Shown: positions 41,742-52,500 of the stretch, one piece after another
Layout of the letters: each line of letters opens with the position of its first letter
Numbering within the stretch: position 1 is the stretch's first letter
Source of the DNA: Elusimicrobia bacterium GWF2_62_30
GTDB lineage: Bacteria; Elusimicrobiota; Elusimicrobia; Elusimicrobiales; UBA9959
Reading direction: 5' to 3'
Length of the DNA: 64,000 nt
Assembly: GCA_001799995.1 (NCBI GenBank)
Contig: MGUK01000094.1
Location: 1-64,000 of the forward strand
Position numbers and translations under genes: made by a program
The notes under the pieces: generated by a model
The model's database searches: none
Seen by the model: the letters and a program-made list of their open reading frames with translations, nothing else
Told to the model about the DNA's origin: nothing

Positions 41742-42464
41742 ATGAACAAGAAACTTATTGCGGCGGCGGTAATGCTGCTGGCCGCGGCGGCGGCGGCGCC
41801 GGCGGCTTTCTGCGAGCAGAAAATAGCCGCGGTGGTGGTGTACATAGCGGGGGACGTCCAGGTAAAGCGCGTGGGGCAGAAATCTTTCGCCCCTATCGTG
41901 GTCAACGACATGCTCTACCCGGGGGACAACCTTAAGACCGCTGCCTCGAGCAGGGCCAGCCTGGTGACCAAGGGCGGGGCCGAAGTGCGGCTCAACGAGA
42001 ACTCCACCTTCGAGATGTCGCCGGAAGGCAAGGTGCGCGAACTGCTCAAGCTGTCCGTGGGGCAGCTCTGGACCAGGATGCTGCACAAGATGGCTAAGCT
42101 TAACGTGCGCACCCCGTCGGCCGTCTGCGCCATCCGCGGCACCGAAGCCGACATCGAGCAGCGCAGCCTCCTGACCGTAAAGGTGTACGAGGGGCATGTG
42201 GACGTGCAGAACTCCCTGGGTAAGCAGTCCCTGAAGGCCGGCCAGATGACCACGGTGGCGGGGGCCAACGCCGCGCCCGAGGCCGCCAAGAAAATGACCG
42301 GCACCGAAGCCGGCAACTGGCAGGACGACGTTAAGGTGGGCGATTATGACAAGTTCATAAAGCTGCTCAAGGAAAGCGCCGACAGCGGCAAAGCCCTGAA
42401 GACCTCGGTGCGGATGCCGGACGGCTCCGTAAAGACCCTGGAAGGCGGGCTGAAGAAGAAGTAA
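41742..42464 (+). CDS. FecR-domain exported protein
   Basis: 240 aa. After a signal peptide (AAAVMLLAAAAAAPAAFC), a FecR domain: IAGDVQVKRVGQKSFAPIVV, LYPGDNLKTAASSRASLVTK, EVRLNENSTFEM, then TPSAVCAIRGTEADIE and VYEGHVDVQNSLGKQSLKAG. This cupin-like beta fold is common in extracytoplasmic proteins; without a sigma-factor partner it is probably structural or ligand-binding, not a classical FecR regulator. A GGAGG ribosome site is present. It lies in the surface cluster between the PrcB-like and PorV-like genes. Confidence 0.85.
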   Translation: MNKKLIAAAVMLLAAAAAAPAAFCEQKIAAVVVYIAGDVQVKRVGQKSFAPIVVNDMLYPGDNLKTAASSRASLVTKGGAEVRLNENSTFEMSPEGKVRELLKLSVGQLWTRMLHKMAKLNVRTPSAVCAIRGTEADIEQRSLLTVKVYEGHVDVQNSLGKQSLKAGQMTTVAGANAAPEAAKKMTGTEAGNWQDDVKVGDYDKFIKLLKESADSGKALKTSVRMPDGSVKTLEGGLKKK

Positions 42465-42506
42465 GAGCGGGCAGAAGGCCGGGAGCCCGGCGGCGGGAAA
42501 AAGCGT

Positions 42507-42537
42507 GCCGCGCGGCGGACTGTGTCCGCAGCGCGGC
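42507..42537. repeat. Strong hairpin between the FecR-domain and PorV-like genes
   Basis: GCCGCGC-G-GCGGAC, loop TGT, GTCCGC-A-GCGCGGC: 13 base pairs with one internal G/A mismatch. There is no T-tract. It could protect or process the operon mRNA. Confidence 0.65.
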
Positions 42538-42568
42538 GAAACGCTGCAGCAGGACAGCTGGAGGCGCG

Positions 42569-43495
42569 ATGCGCTCGATATTACTGGCGGTAATTCTAAC
42601 AACGCAGGCCGGGTGGCTTTACGCCGCCCGCAGCTCCTCTGCGCAATTTCTGAACCTGGGCTCCGGGGCCAGGGCACTCGGCATGGGCGAAGCCTTTACC
42701 GCCGTGGCCGACGACGTTTCAGGCGTTTACTATAACCCGGCGGGCCTGGCCGGTGCGGCTGCCGGGCGTGAATTTCTTTTCTCGCACGCCTGGCATGTGC
42801 AGGACACTTCGCTGTCGCAGCTTTCCTACATGGCCAGGCCGTACGTCTATTCGGTCACCTATTTCTCCGCCGGCAAAATGGAAGGGCGCAATCCCGACCA
42901 GACGCTTTCCGGCGACTTTACCGCGCAGGACCTGGCCCTGGGCGTGTCGCGCGGGTTCAGGCTGGGCCCGCTTATGGCCGGCATTACCGGCAAGGCGATA
43001 AGCCAGCGCATCAAGACCAGCGGCGCCACTTCCTTCGCCGCCGACCTGGGGCTGCTGTACCGCTTTGAAGGCTCGCCGTATTCCATAGGGGCTTCGCTGG
43101 CCAACTTCGGGACCAGGGTTAAGTTCAAGGACGAAAGTTTTCCTTTGCCGCTGAAACTGCGCGCGGGCGCGGCGGCCGCTTTCAAGCAGCAGAAGCTCCT
43201 GCTGGCGCTGGACGGGGAATTCCCCAACGACGCGCCCGCAGTGGCGCGGCTGGGGGCGGAATACACAGGGATAGAAAGCCTGGCCTTGCGCGCGGGCTAC
43301 CGGACGGTCACGGGCCGCCAGGGCGACGCCCTGACCGGGAGCGGCTTCGGCGACGAGGCAGGCGGCGTCTCGTCCCTTTACGGCTTTTTCGCCGGGCTGG
43401 GTTTCAGCTACGGCAAGTTCACGCTGGATTACGCCCTGCTGCCCTACGGCGACCTGGGCAGCGCGCACAGATTTTCGCTGGCGGTAAAGTTTTAA
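42569..43495 (+). CDS. PorV/PorQ-like (UPF0164) outer-membrane beta-barrel protein
   Basis: 308 aa. The signal peptide is followed by the diagnostic N-terminus FLNLGSGARALGMGEAFTAV, ADDVSGVYYNPAGLAGA, then alternating beta strands and a terminal ...RFSLAVKF with the C-terminal Phe of outer-membrane barrels. In Bacteroidota, PorV carries cargo with C-terminal sorting domains to the type IX system. Here two proteins with YPNPA-type C-termini lie in the same cluster, so a comparable shuttle is plausible (inference). GGAGG precedes the ATG. Confidence 0.85.
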   Translation: MRSILLAVILTTQAGWLYAARSSSAQFLNLGSGARALGMGEAFTAVADDVSGVYYNPAGLAGAAAGREFLFSHAWHVQDTSLSQLSYMARPYVYSVTYFSAGKMEGRNPDQTLSGDFTAQDLALGVSRGFRLGPLMAGITGKAISQRIKTSGATSFAADLGLLYRFEGSPYSIGASLANFGTRVKFKDESFPLPLKLRAGAAAAFKQQKLLLALDGEFPNDAPAVARLGAEYTGIESLALRAGYRTVTGRQGDALTGSGFGDEAGGVSSLYGFFAGLGFSYGKFTLDYALLPYGDLGSAHRFSLAVKF

Positions 43496-43498
43496 GGA

Positions 43499-43546
43499 CC
43501 GCCGGAGTTCCGGCGGAGCAGTGCGGTGCGGCCGACAAGCGCTTGT
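43499..43546. other. Two hairpins in the leader of the giant gene
   Basis: CCGCCGGA-GT-TCCGGCGG (43499-43516) and, around 43535-43546, the palindrome ACAAGCGCTTGT. Neither has a T-tract. They occupy the 94-bp gap between the PorV-like gene and the giant gene. Confidence 0.5.
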
Positions 43547-43589
43547 GCGGCGTTTGCGCCGTGAACGTCGGTAAGAACAGGGTATCTCT

Positions 43590-46500
43590 ATGAAAAAACT
43601 ACTGCTTTCCATCTTTTCAATGCTGCTGGCGGCCTCCGCGGCCGCGGCGGAGCCGGTGATGACCTACCAGGGCCGCCTGAAAGAGGGGAACCTGCCGGTA
43701 ACCGATGTCAGGTATTTCACCTTCACCTTCTGCCTGAACGGGGATTCCGACTGCAACCCGGTTTCGCCTACCGCTTATCCCTTCAACGTCGAGAATGGTC
43801 TCTTCAAGTCCACCTTTACCGTGCCCGCCATAGACCTGTCGGCGGGGGAGTGGTTCCTTAAGGTGGGCGTGGGCCCCGACGCGGGTTCCGTGGTGGCGCT
43901 GTCTCCCGTGGAGCGGCTTACCTTCGTGCCGTATGCCGTCTACGCGGCCACGGCCGCCTATGTGGCGGGCGCGGTCAGGAAGACCGGGGACGTGATGAAC
44001 GGCCAGCTTACGGTACTGTCCACTATCACGGTCGCGGGCAGCGAGTTCAGCGTGGGCGGGACCGCTTTCGTGGTGACTGCCGGGAAAGCGGGCGTGGGGA
44101 CTTTGACGCCTGATACCCTGTTCACAGTTAAGGGCGGGTCCCTTACCATAGCGGGAACCGACGCCGCGCTGGTGCTGGAGGACGCTGCCCGCGTGATAAC
44201 GCCCGATGCCAACGCGGCGACCGGTGCCGGGATAAGCGTTTCGACGAACGTGTACATCGTCGGCTTCAGCTCCGCCGCCAGGTACTACGGCGACGGGTCC
44301 CAGCTTTACGGCGTGAGCGCCAGCGGTTTCAGCGGCGTGCTGCCCATAGCCAGCGGCGGCACCAACGCGACCAGCAGCGACAACGCGCGCGCCAACCTGC
44401 AGGCGGTGTACAAGGGCGGGGACGTCATGTCGGGCCAGCTTACGATAGCGTCGACTCTTTCGATAGTCGCGCCTGTTACCGAAGCGTCCGCGCTCCGGGT
44501 TTCAACCTCGGAAGATGTTCCTTTGCTTTATGTTTCCACCGGCGGGTTCGTGGGACTGGGGACCAGCGCTCCCAGCATGGAGCTGAATCTGTACGGAAAT
44601 ACCCCGGGAATAAGGTTCGCCACGCCTTCTACTCAAAATCAGATATCCGACGGTTTCGTGGTCGGGATCAGCAATTCAAACGGCGACGCCTACCTGTGGA
44701 ATAACGAGGGTTCACCTATAAATTTTGGTACCTCCGATACGCGCAGAGCGTATATCGCGCAGAACGGGAACGTGTCTATCGGCGATGATACCACTCCCGA
44801 CGCTAACCTTGAAGTGATAGGGACCCTGATGCTCAGCGGGTCCGCCGGGGGCGACGGAGACAGGCTGGTGGTGGACGCCTCCGGTAAAGTCGGCGTAGGG
44901 ACGGCCGCGCCGGTCACGAAGTTCGAAGTGGCCAACGGATCGATTACGGTGAGCGGCACCGGCGCCGCGCTTATCCTGTCCGACGACACGCGCACTATCG
45001 CCCCGAATTTTACCGTTGAGACCGGCGCCGGTATTTCGGTTTCCACCAATGTGTACATAGTGGGATTTAGTTCCGCGTCGAGGTATTTCGGCGACGGCTC
45101 AGCCTTAACCAACGTTTCCGCCAACGGCTTATTCCCCGGCGCTTACGCCATCGATATCACAGGCAACGCCGCCACGGCGACCGCGCTGGCCGCCAACGGT
45201 GCCAACTGCGCCGCCCTGAGCTTCCCTTTGGGCGTGAACGCCTCCGGCGGAGTCGAAGGCTGCTCCACCAGCATAAGCGGCAATGCCGGCACGGCTACGA
45301 CCGCGACCAATGTAACCGGTATTGTCGCTGTAGCCAACGGCGGCACAAATTCCGCCGCGGCCCTTTCCGGTAACACTATCATGATCACCGACGGGACTTC
45401 CATTATCCAGGGCTCGGCCGGCACCACCAGTACGGTGCTGCACGGCAACGCGGCCGGGGCTCCCACCTACTCCGCGGTGGCGCTTACTTCGGATGTCAGC
45501 GGCATCCTGCCGGCCGCCAACGGCGGCACCGAGAGCGCCTATGTGAAGTTCGACGGCCCCGGCAGCTCCGAGAAAACCTTTACGCTGCCCGACCTCAACG
45601 CCGGCATACTGACCGATGTCGTGACCGTAACGGTCCCGCAGGGCGGCACCGGTGCCGCCACTTTCACTTCGAACGGCGTCGTGTACGGGAACGCCGCCGG
45701 CGCTTTGCAGGTTACGGCGGCTGGTACCGCGGGTTATGTGCTGACCGCCGCGAACGCCGCTGCCCCTACCTGGACCCAGGCCACCAACGCCAACACGCCC
45801 AACACCATAGTGCAGCGCGACGCCTCCGGTAATTTCTCCGCCGGCACCATAACGGCCACCAACTTCACCGGCGCGTTGACCGGCAACGCCGACACGGCTA
45901 CCACCGCTACCACCGCAGGCGGGGCGCCCCCTACCGGTGCGGCCGGCGGAGCCCTGTCAGGGACATATCCTAACCCCGCTCTCGCGGACAATGCGTCATA
46001 CCCGGTAGCTACAGGCGTCGGCAACGGGCTGAAATTCTGGAGCGGCAGCGATACCTACAAGATCTCCATGGGTAATACTTCGGAGTATCAGTACGGAACG
46101 GTTACCGATTATTCCATAAAAACAGCCATGGGCGGAGCTGCGGGCAGGGGGTTTACGTGGGGGCAGACCGGCAGCGCCCCCGTAGCGTCACTTAACGTCA
46201 ACGATGGCGTTTTTCAAACGTCCGGCACGGTAATTGCGCCCAGGTTCAGCGGCACGCTGGAAGTGTATTCCGGCGTGGTCGTCTCGTCCGAGGCCAACGT
46301 CGGCGTACGCGTGTCCTCCAATGTCTATATCGTGGGCTACAGCTCCGCCGCCATGTATTACGGCGACGGGTCCGGCCTGGCCGGCGTCATAACGTCTACC
46401 GCAGCTATCTTGGTCTCTACCGGAGCGATAGACGCCGATCTGCAGGCATATAAAGCTACGGTGCAGGCCTCGACCGCGGCGCTGGACAGTTCCGTGGTTC

Positions 46501-49500
46501 ACATGTCCGGGACGGAGAGCGTAGGCGGTATAAAGTCTTTCGCCAGCGCGATGGTAGCCGGAGATGCTTTTTCTGTAGGCGGCAGCACTTTTGTGGTGCA
46601 GAACGGCCTGGTAGGCATAGGCGGGAGCTCCCCGGAAGCCATGCTGCAGATAGCACCCCCGGTTTCCCAGCGGAAGATCCTGGTCCTGAAGAACTTCGAC
46701 GACCTGGATAACACCTACATTGAATTCCGCGACGGCAGCGATGACGTTCTCGGGAGTTTTAGCAGCAACTACGGCTACTCGGTGGGCGCGGGGCTGGGAT
46801 ACGGGGCGGGGAACAACAGCCTGAGCCATTCGGGTAACACCTCTATCGACCAGCTTACCGTTGACGCCAGCGCGGCGCTTACCGCCAACCTTATCCGCGC
46901 GAAGGTGAACACTGCCGATAAGTTCACAGTGGACAAAAATGGCGATATCCCGACCGTCCGCAATATCACGCAGAGCGGCGTGTTCGTCTCTAACGGCATA
47001 GGGGCCAGCTCTTTCGCCAGTTCCGTTACCGTGGGCGGCTACGGCATCTTCAACAGCACCGTGCAGATGACCGAGGGCAACCTGAAGTACGGCGCGGGAA
47101 CCCCGGGCCAGGTGATGAAGAGCGCCGGGGACGGTTATGTTTATTGGGGCATGGACAACTCGGGGGCCGTGGGCCTGCTCGGCACCCCTTACCGCATCCG
47201 CATGGAGAATGATCTAGGGGATTCGCTGGTCGATTCCAAGCTGCTTCAGAATTCCGTCGGCACCAATATCACGCTTATCGACAACAGCTCCCTTACCGTT
47301 ACCGGCGCTTTCAACGTTGCTGGTTCTACTTTAGTGGTGTACCAAGGGACCGTAGGCATAGGTACAGCCACGCCGCAGGCGGCGCTCGACGTGGTTTCTA
47401 CCGGCACCAGCGTAAACGATTACGCCCAGGTCTGGCGCGATTCGCAGGGCGTGATCCGGGCCACGATGACGGCCAACGGCGTCCTTTACGCCGACGGTAC
47501 GGGTATCCGCAACGTTTTGGCCGCGGACCCCGACAAGCTGCCCCTGGCGGGCGGCGTCCTGGGCGGCGCCCTGACCGTGAACGGTTCTTCCATTACTATC
47601 AACGCTGACGCCGGACTGGTGTATGCTTTTGCCACCAAAGGCGTGCTTATCTCTACTATGGGCGCTATCCAGACCACCGGCCCCGGTTCCGTCGGGGTAA
47701 CAGGCGACCCACGCGGCGCCCTTGCGGTGGACCTGCAGGCTACCCGCTACAATACGGCGGAGGCGGCGACGGGGGACCACGCCGTTATAACCGGCGGCGG
47801 CGCGAATACCGGCGGCGGCTCCTATTCTTTTATCGGCGGCGGCAATGCCAATTCCAATTCCAACGGTTACACAGTGGTGGCGGGCGGCAACAATAACTCC
47901 GCCGGCGGTTATATCGCCACGGTAGGCGGCGGTTCAGGCAACTCGGCCAGCGGCGACGAGGCGACCATTTCCGGCGGTATGGGCAATACGGCCAGCGGCC
48001 AGTACGCATTTGTGGGCGGCGGCTACAATAACCTGGCCTCCCAGAACCATGGCGCTATAGCGGGCGGGTGGAACAATACGGCCACCGGCGGGGACGCGTT
48101 CGTAGGCGGCGGCGGCTACAACTCGGCTCCCGGTTCCTACTCCATGGTCCCCGGCGGGTCTACCAATACGGCGAAAGGCGACTTCTCCTTCGCGGCCGGA
48201 CTTTATTCAAGTTCAACGGCCAACGGTTCTTTCACCTGGGCTGATTCGGAAGGCGTGGAGGTGGTTAACGGTTCCGTGGACCGCACGGTATTCAAGAACC
48301 GGGGCGGCTTCATGATCACCGACGCTACCGGCAACCTGCCGGATAACGCCGCCATGCTGGAAGTCATTTCCACCGGGACAACCTCCGCCTATTACGCCCA
48401 GATCTGGCGCAATTCCACCGGTGTTGCCATGGCCACAATGACGGCTGAAGGCCGGTTGTACGCCGCGGTTTCCGGCGACGGCCTGGGCAACCACGTGGCT
48501 ACCACCACGCTGCTGATGCAGAATTTCCCCATAACCGGCGCCACCTCTATAAACGCCAAATCCCTGGCCATCGGCGACGGGGTCGCCCAGGGGGAGTCCG
48601 TCTCAATGCTGGTAAGGCCGCTGGCCGCCAGCTACGAGTACGTGCTGTTCGTTACCACCGGGTATCATCCCAACGACCCGACCATGGTGGTTTCGAGCGC
48701 GGGCTTTACCGGCCTCGGCACGAAGAACCCCGCCGCGCGGCTGGACGTGGTCTCCACCGGGACCACTATCAACGAGTACGCCCAGATCTGGCGCAGTTCG
48801 GAAGGCACGATCCAGGCCTCCATGACCGCCACCGGCAGGCTTTACGCCGCGGTGACCGGGGATAACCTGGGCAACCATAACGCCACACAGAACCTTCAGA
48901 TGAACTGGCACGATATTCAGACCGTGAGCAACATAGCCTCCACGGGCACTATTTCCGCGGCCCGGGTCAATGTGCTTGAAACGGACTATGACGGGTACTC
49001 CTATGCCCTGCGGGTAGCTACCGCCGCCGACACGTACGCCATGGTGGTGACCACTAACGGCTATGTCGGGCTCGGGACGGGTGCGCCGCTGGGCCAGCTC
49101 CACCTGCAGGCTTCTTCGATGACGGCCCAGCTTATACTGATCAACAACGGCAGCGACACGAACGCTTACCAGATAAACGGCGGCAAGAGCCGCGGGGATG
49201 CCGGTGTGGTCCAGACGGGGGATGAACTTCTGTCGATAGGTTTTTACGGCAGGGACAATAACGCAGATCTTCAGACCGGCGGCTACAGCCAGGGCGCCGT
49301 TATCAGGGGCCTTGTGGACGGCGCTGTCAGCGCCGGCAAGATGCCCGGGCGGCTTGAATTCATGACCACGCCTTCGGAAGGCAACAGGGCCCTGACCCGC
49401 CTGACCATAGACAGCGCCGGCAGGATAGGCATCGGGACCACCACGCCCGGCGACTTCTTAACTGTGCTGTCGACAAGCAGCAATGACGGGATGGATTCCT

Positions 49501-52500
49501 TTACGCTGAGAATGATCAGCAGCGCGGACGCCGACGACGCGATGTCCGTGAACGGGATCCGCTCCCGCGGAACCAGGGAAAGCCAGCAGAACGTAGGGAA
49601 TGGCGACACGCTGTTCAGCCTTGGCGCAGGCGGGCGTAACAACCTCAGTTCGGATATTCATCCGGCGGCCGCCATTATTGCTTTCAAGGTCGACGGCACT
49701 CCGGCCCAATCGGCCAATGATATGCCGGGCAGGATAGAGTTCATGACCACCGCGGACAACGGGATAGAGCCCGTTACCAGGCTGGTCATCAAGAACGACG
49801 GCGCGGTGGGTATTTCCACCAATATACCGCAAGCCATGCTGGACATAGTTTCCACCGCCGCCTACTCCCAGATCTGGCGTAACTCCTCCGGCGTTATCGT
49901 GGCCAGCATGACCGCCGAAGGGCAGCTTACCGCTTCCGTGCGTACTTCCACGGTTTCGGCTTACGCGCTGAATATTTCCACCGGCTTCGGCCCCATCCTG
50001 ACAGTTTCCAGTTCCGGCGTGATAGTGGGCGGCCTTGAGCACTCCACCGCCAGCTTCATGACGGTCAATTCCATAGCGAGGAACGAGAACAGCGGCCTGG
50101 AGGATATAACCGTGGGACTGCAGAGCTATATCTCGGCTTCCGGCACCGACAACAAGGACACCGCGGTGGCCGGCAATTTCGAGGCCGAGCTGGACGGGAC
50201 CTCTCAGATAGCGACGCTAGGCGGCCTGCGCGTTGCGGTCAAGTCGGACGGAACTTCCTCAGTTTCCGAAGCGGCCGGCCTTTACGTGGACGCATTCCAG
50301 CTGGAAGGAGCGGTGGACAATATTTATGGTTTGTATATCGGCACGCTCACTTCCGCGGCCCACGACGAGGCCTATGCCATTTTCTCCCAGGACCCGGGCG
50401 CTATGAGTTACTTCGCCGGGCCGATAGCCATCGGTACCGACAACGTGAAAGGGATGCTCACGGTCCTTTCCACTAATACCTCCAATGACGTGGCGATGGA
50501 AATAATCCAGATAGGCGGCGACGGGGCCGCGGGCCTGGAGGCCATCAAGGCCAAGGGCACTCCGTCCGCTCCGCAGGCGGTGGGGCTCAACGACAATATC
50601 TTCTCCCTGGTGGCGTCCGGGTACAACGGCACCGAGCCCAAGCCCGCCACCGGCATAGACAGCCTGGTGGACGGTACGCCCGGCACGTACATGCCTGGCA
50701 GGCTGGAGTTCAGGACCAACGACGGGCAGCAGGATGAACCTGTTGCCAGGATGGTCATAAAGAGCGACGGCAAGGTAGGTATTTCCACCGGCCTGCCGCA
50801 GGCCATGCTCGATATCGTTTCCACCGGCACCTACGCGCAGATCTGGCGCAACGCCCAGGGCGTGGCCGTGGCCACCATGACGGCGGCCGGCGAGCTTTTC
50901 GCCTCGGTCAATACTTCCAGCATAACCGCCTATGCGCTGACCGTTTCCACCGGCTCCGGCTATATCCTGGCCGTCACTACCAACGGCGTGGCTATCGGCG
51001 ACATTTACTACTCTACCGGTTCTCTCCTGCGCGTGTACGGGTACGCCCGCAACGCCAATGCCGCTATCGAGGATATAAACCTCGGCGTGGACAGCGTTAT
51101 CCGCAGCAAGAACACGGGGCCTGAGGATATCCTTGCGTCCGGCGACTTCCAGACCGAGATCGATAATTCCGGCCAGGCAAAACTGGCCGTCGGCGTCCAC
51201 TCCGGCGTGCGCCTTAATTCCGCCGCCGTCGTGGACCAGGTCATAGGCCTGATGCTGAGCTCATTCGAGAACTCCGGCACGATAGGCGAGACTTACGGCA
51301 TTTACATCGATACCCTGACTCACGGGACGCAGACGCAGGCGCCTTACGCCCTGTATTCCAGGGACCCGTACGCCCGCACGTTCTTTGCCGGGGGCGTGGG
51401 CATAGCGACGAGTACGCCGCGCGCGGCCCTGGACGTCAGGAGCTCCACCGCAACGGCGGGCTCTCCCGTGCAGATCTGGCGCGATTCCACCGGGCTCGCG
51501 GTGGCTACCATGACCGTGGAAGGCTCCATGCTGGCCAACGCTGCCCGCTTTAAGGGTTCGCTGACAGATCCAAGGGAGTTTCTCATCTCCACCTGGGGCG
51601 CCGCCGGCATCGGCGACTTCACCGACGTGAACGTCGACACTGTCGCGGTGCTTACCCTCTCAGCCAAACTCGCCGCCGTCAATATGTCGGGCGATAAAGG
51701 AGGGGTAGTAGCGCTGTACGCGCAGGCCGCTTCGCGAAAGAATGCCGCCTATACGGGCGGGATGGTCCTGGGGGCCAACTTCGAGGCCTCGCTCCACGAC
51801 CAGGACAATATCGCGGACCTTGTCGCCATCCGCGCGCAGCTGCGCAAAGAGGGAACTATCAGCGGCGCCGTCGCCACCAGGGCCGTGGGCCTCCTGATCG
51901 ACGATATGTACGCGTATTCCGGCGGCGGGACCCTAACCGATACTTACGGCATCTACATCGCCAAGCAGTCCAGTTCGCCCGTAGTGCAGACCAACGCGCC
52001 GTACGCGCTGTATTCCGACGACCCGGCCGCGCGCACCTATTTCGCCGGCAATGTCGGTATAGGGACTGCAGCTCCGGCGGCGCAGCTTGACATTGTAGCC
52101 GCAGGCTCTTACGCCCAGATCTGGCGCAATGCGGCCGGAGTGCCGGTGGCCACCATGACCGCGGCCGGCGTGCTGGAATCGTCAAATTCACTGACCGTAG
52201 GCGGCGAGCACGGCGGCGGCCGCATTTTCTGGGTGGACCCGACCGGGGCGCAGGCGCTGGTCATGGCTCCCACTGATCTGTCCGGGGCCTGGGCGCCTTC
52301 CGCCACAGAGGCCATCGGGGCCGTGAAAACCGGGAAATTCGCCGGCAGCGCCAATACCATCATCATAAGCACCACCTATGGCCCGGGCACTTACGCCGCC
52401 AGGCGCTGCGAAGATCACTATGTGACCGGCGTTGATGGCGCTTATTACGATGACTGGTACCTGCCCTCCAAAGAGGAACTGCAGCAATTGCACAGCGTCA

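Noticed and set aside
39900-42677. 925-codon antisense frame across the CARDB-PrcB and FecR-domain genes
   Set aside because: Arg/Gly/His-rich shadow without signal or domain; it crosses two well-supported plus-strand genes and their ribosome sites.
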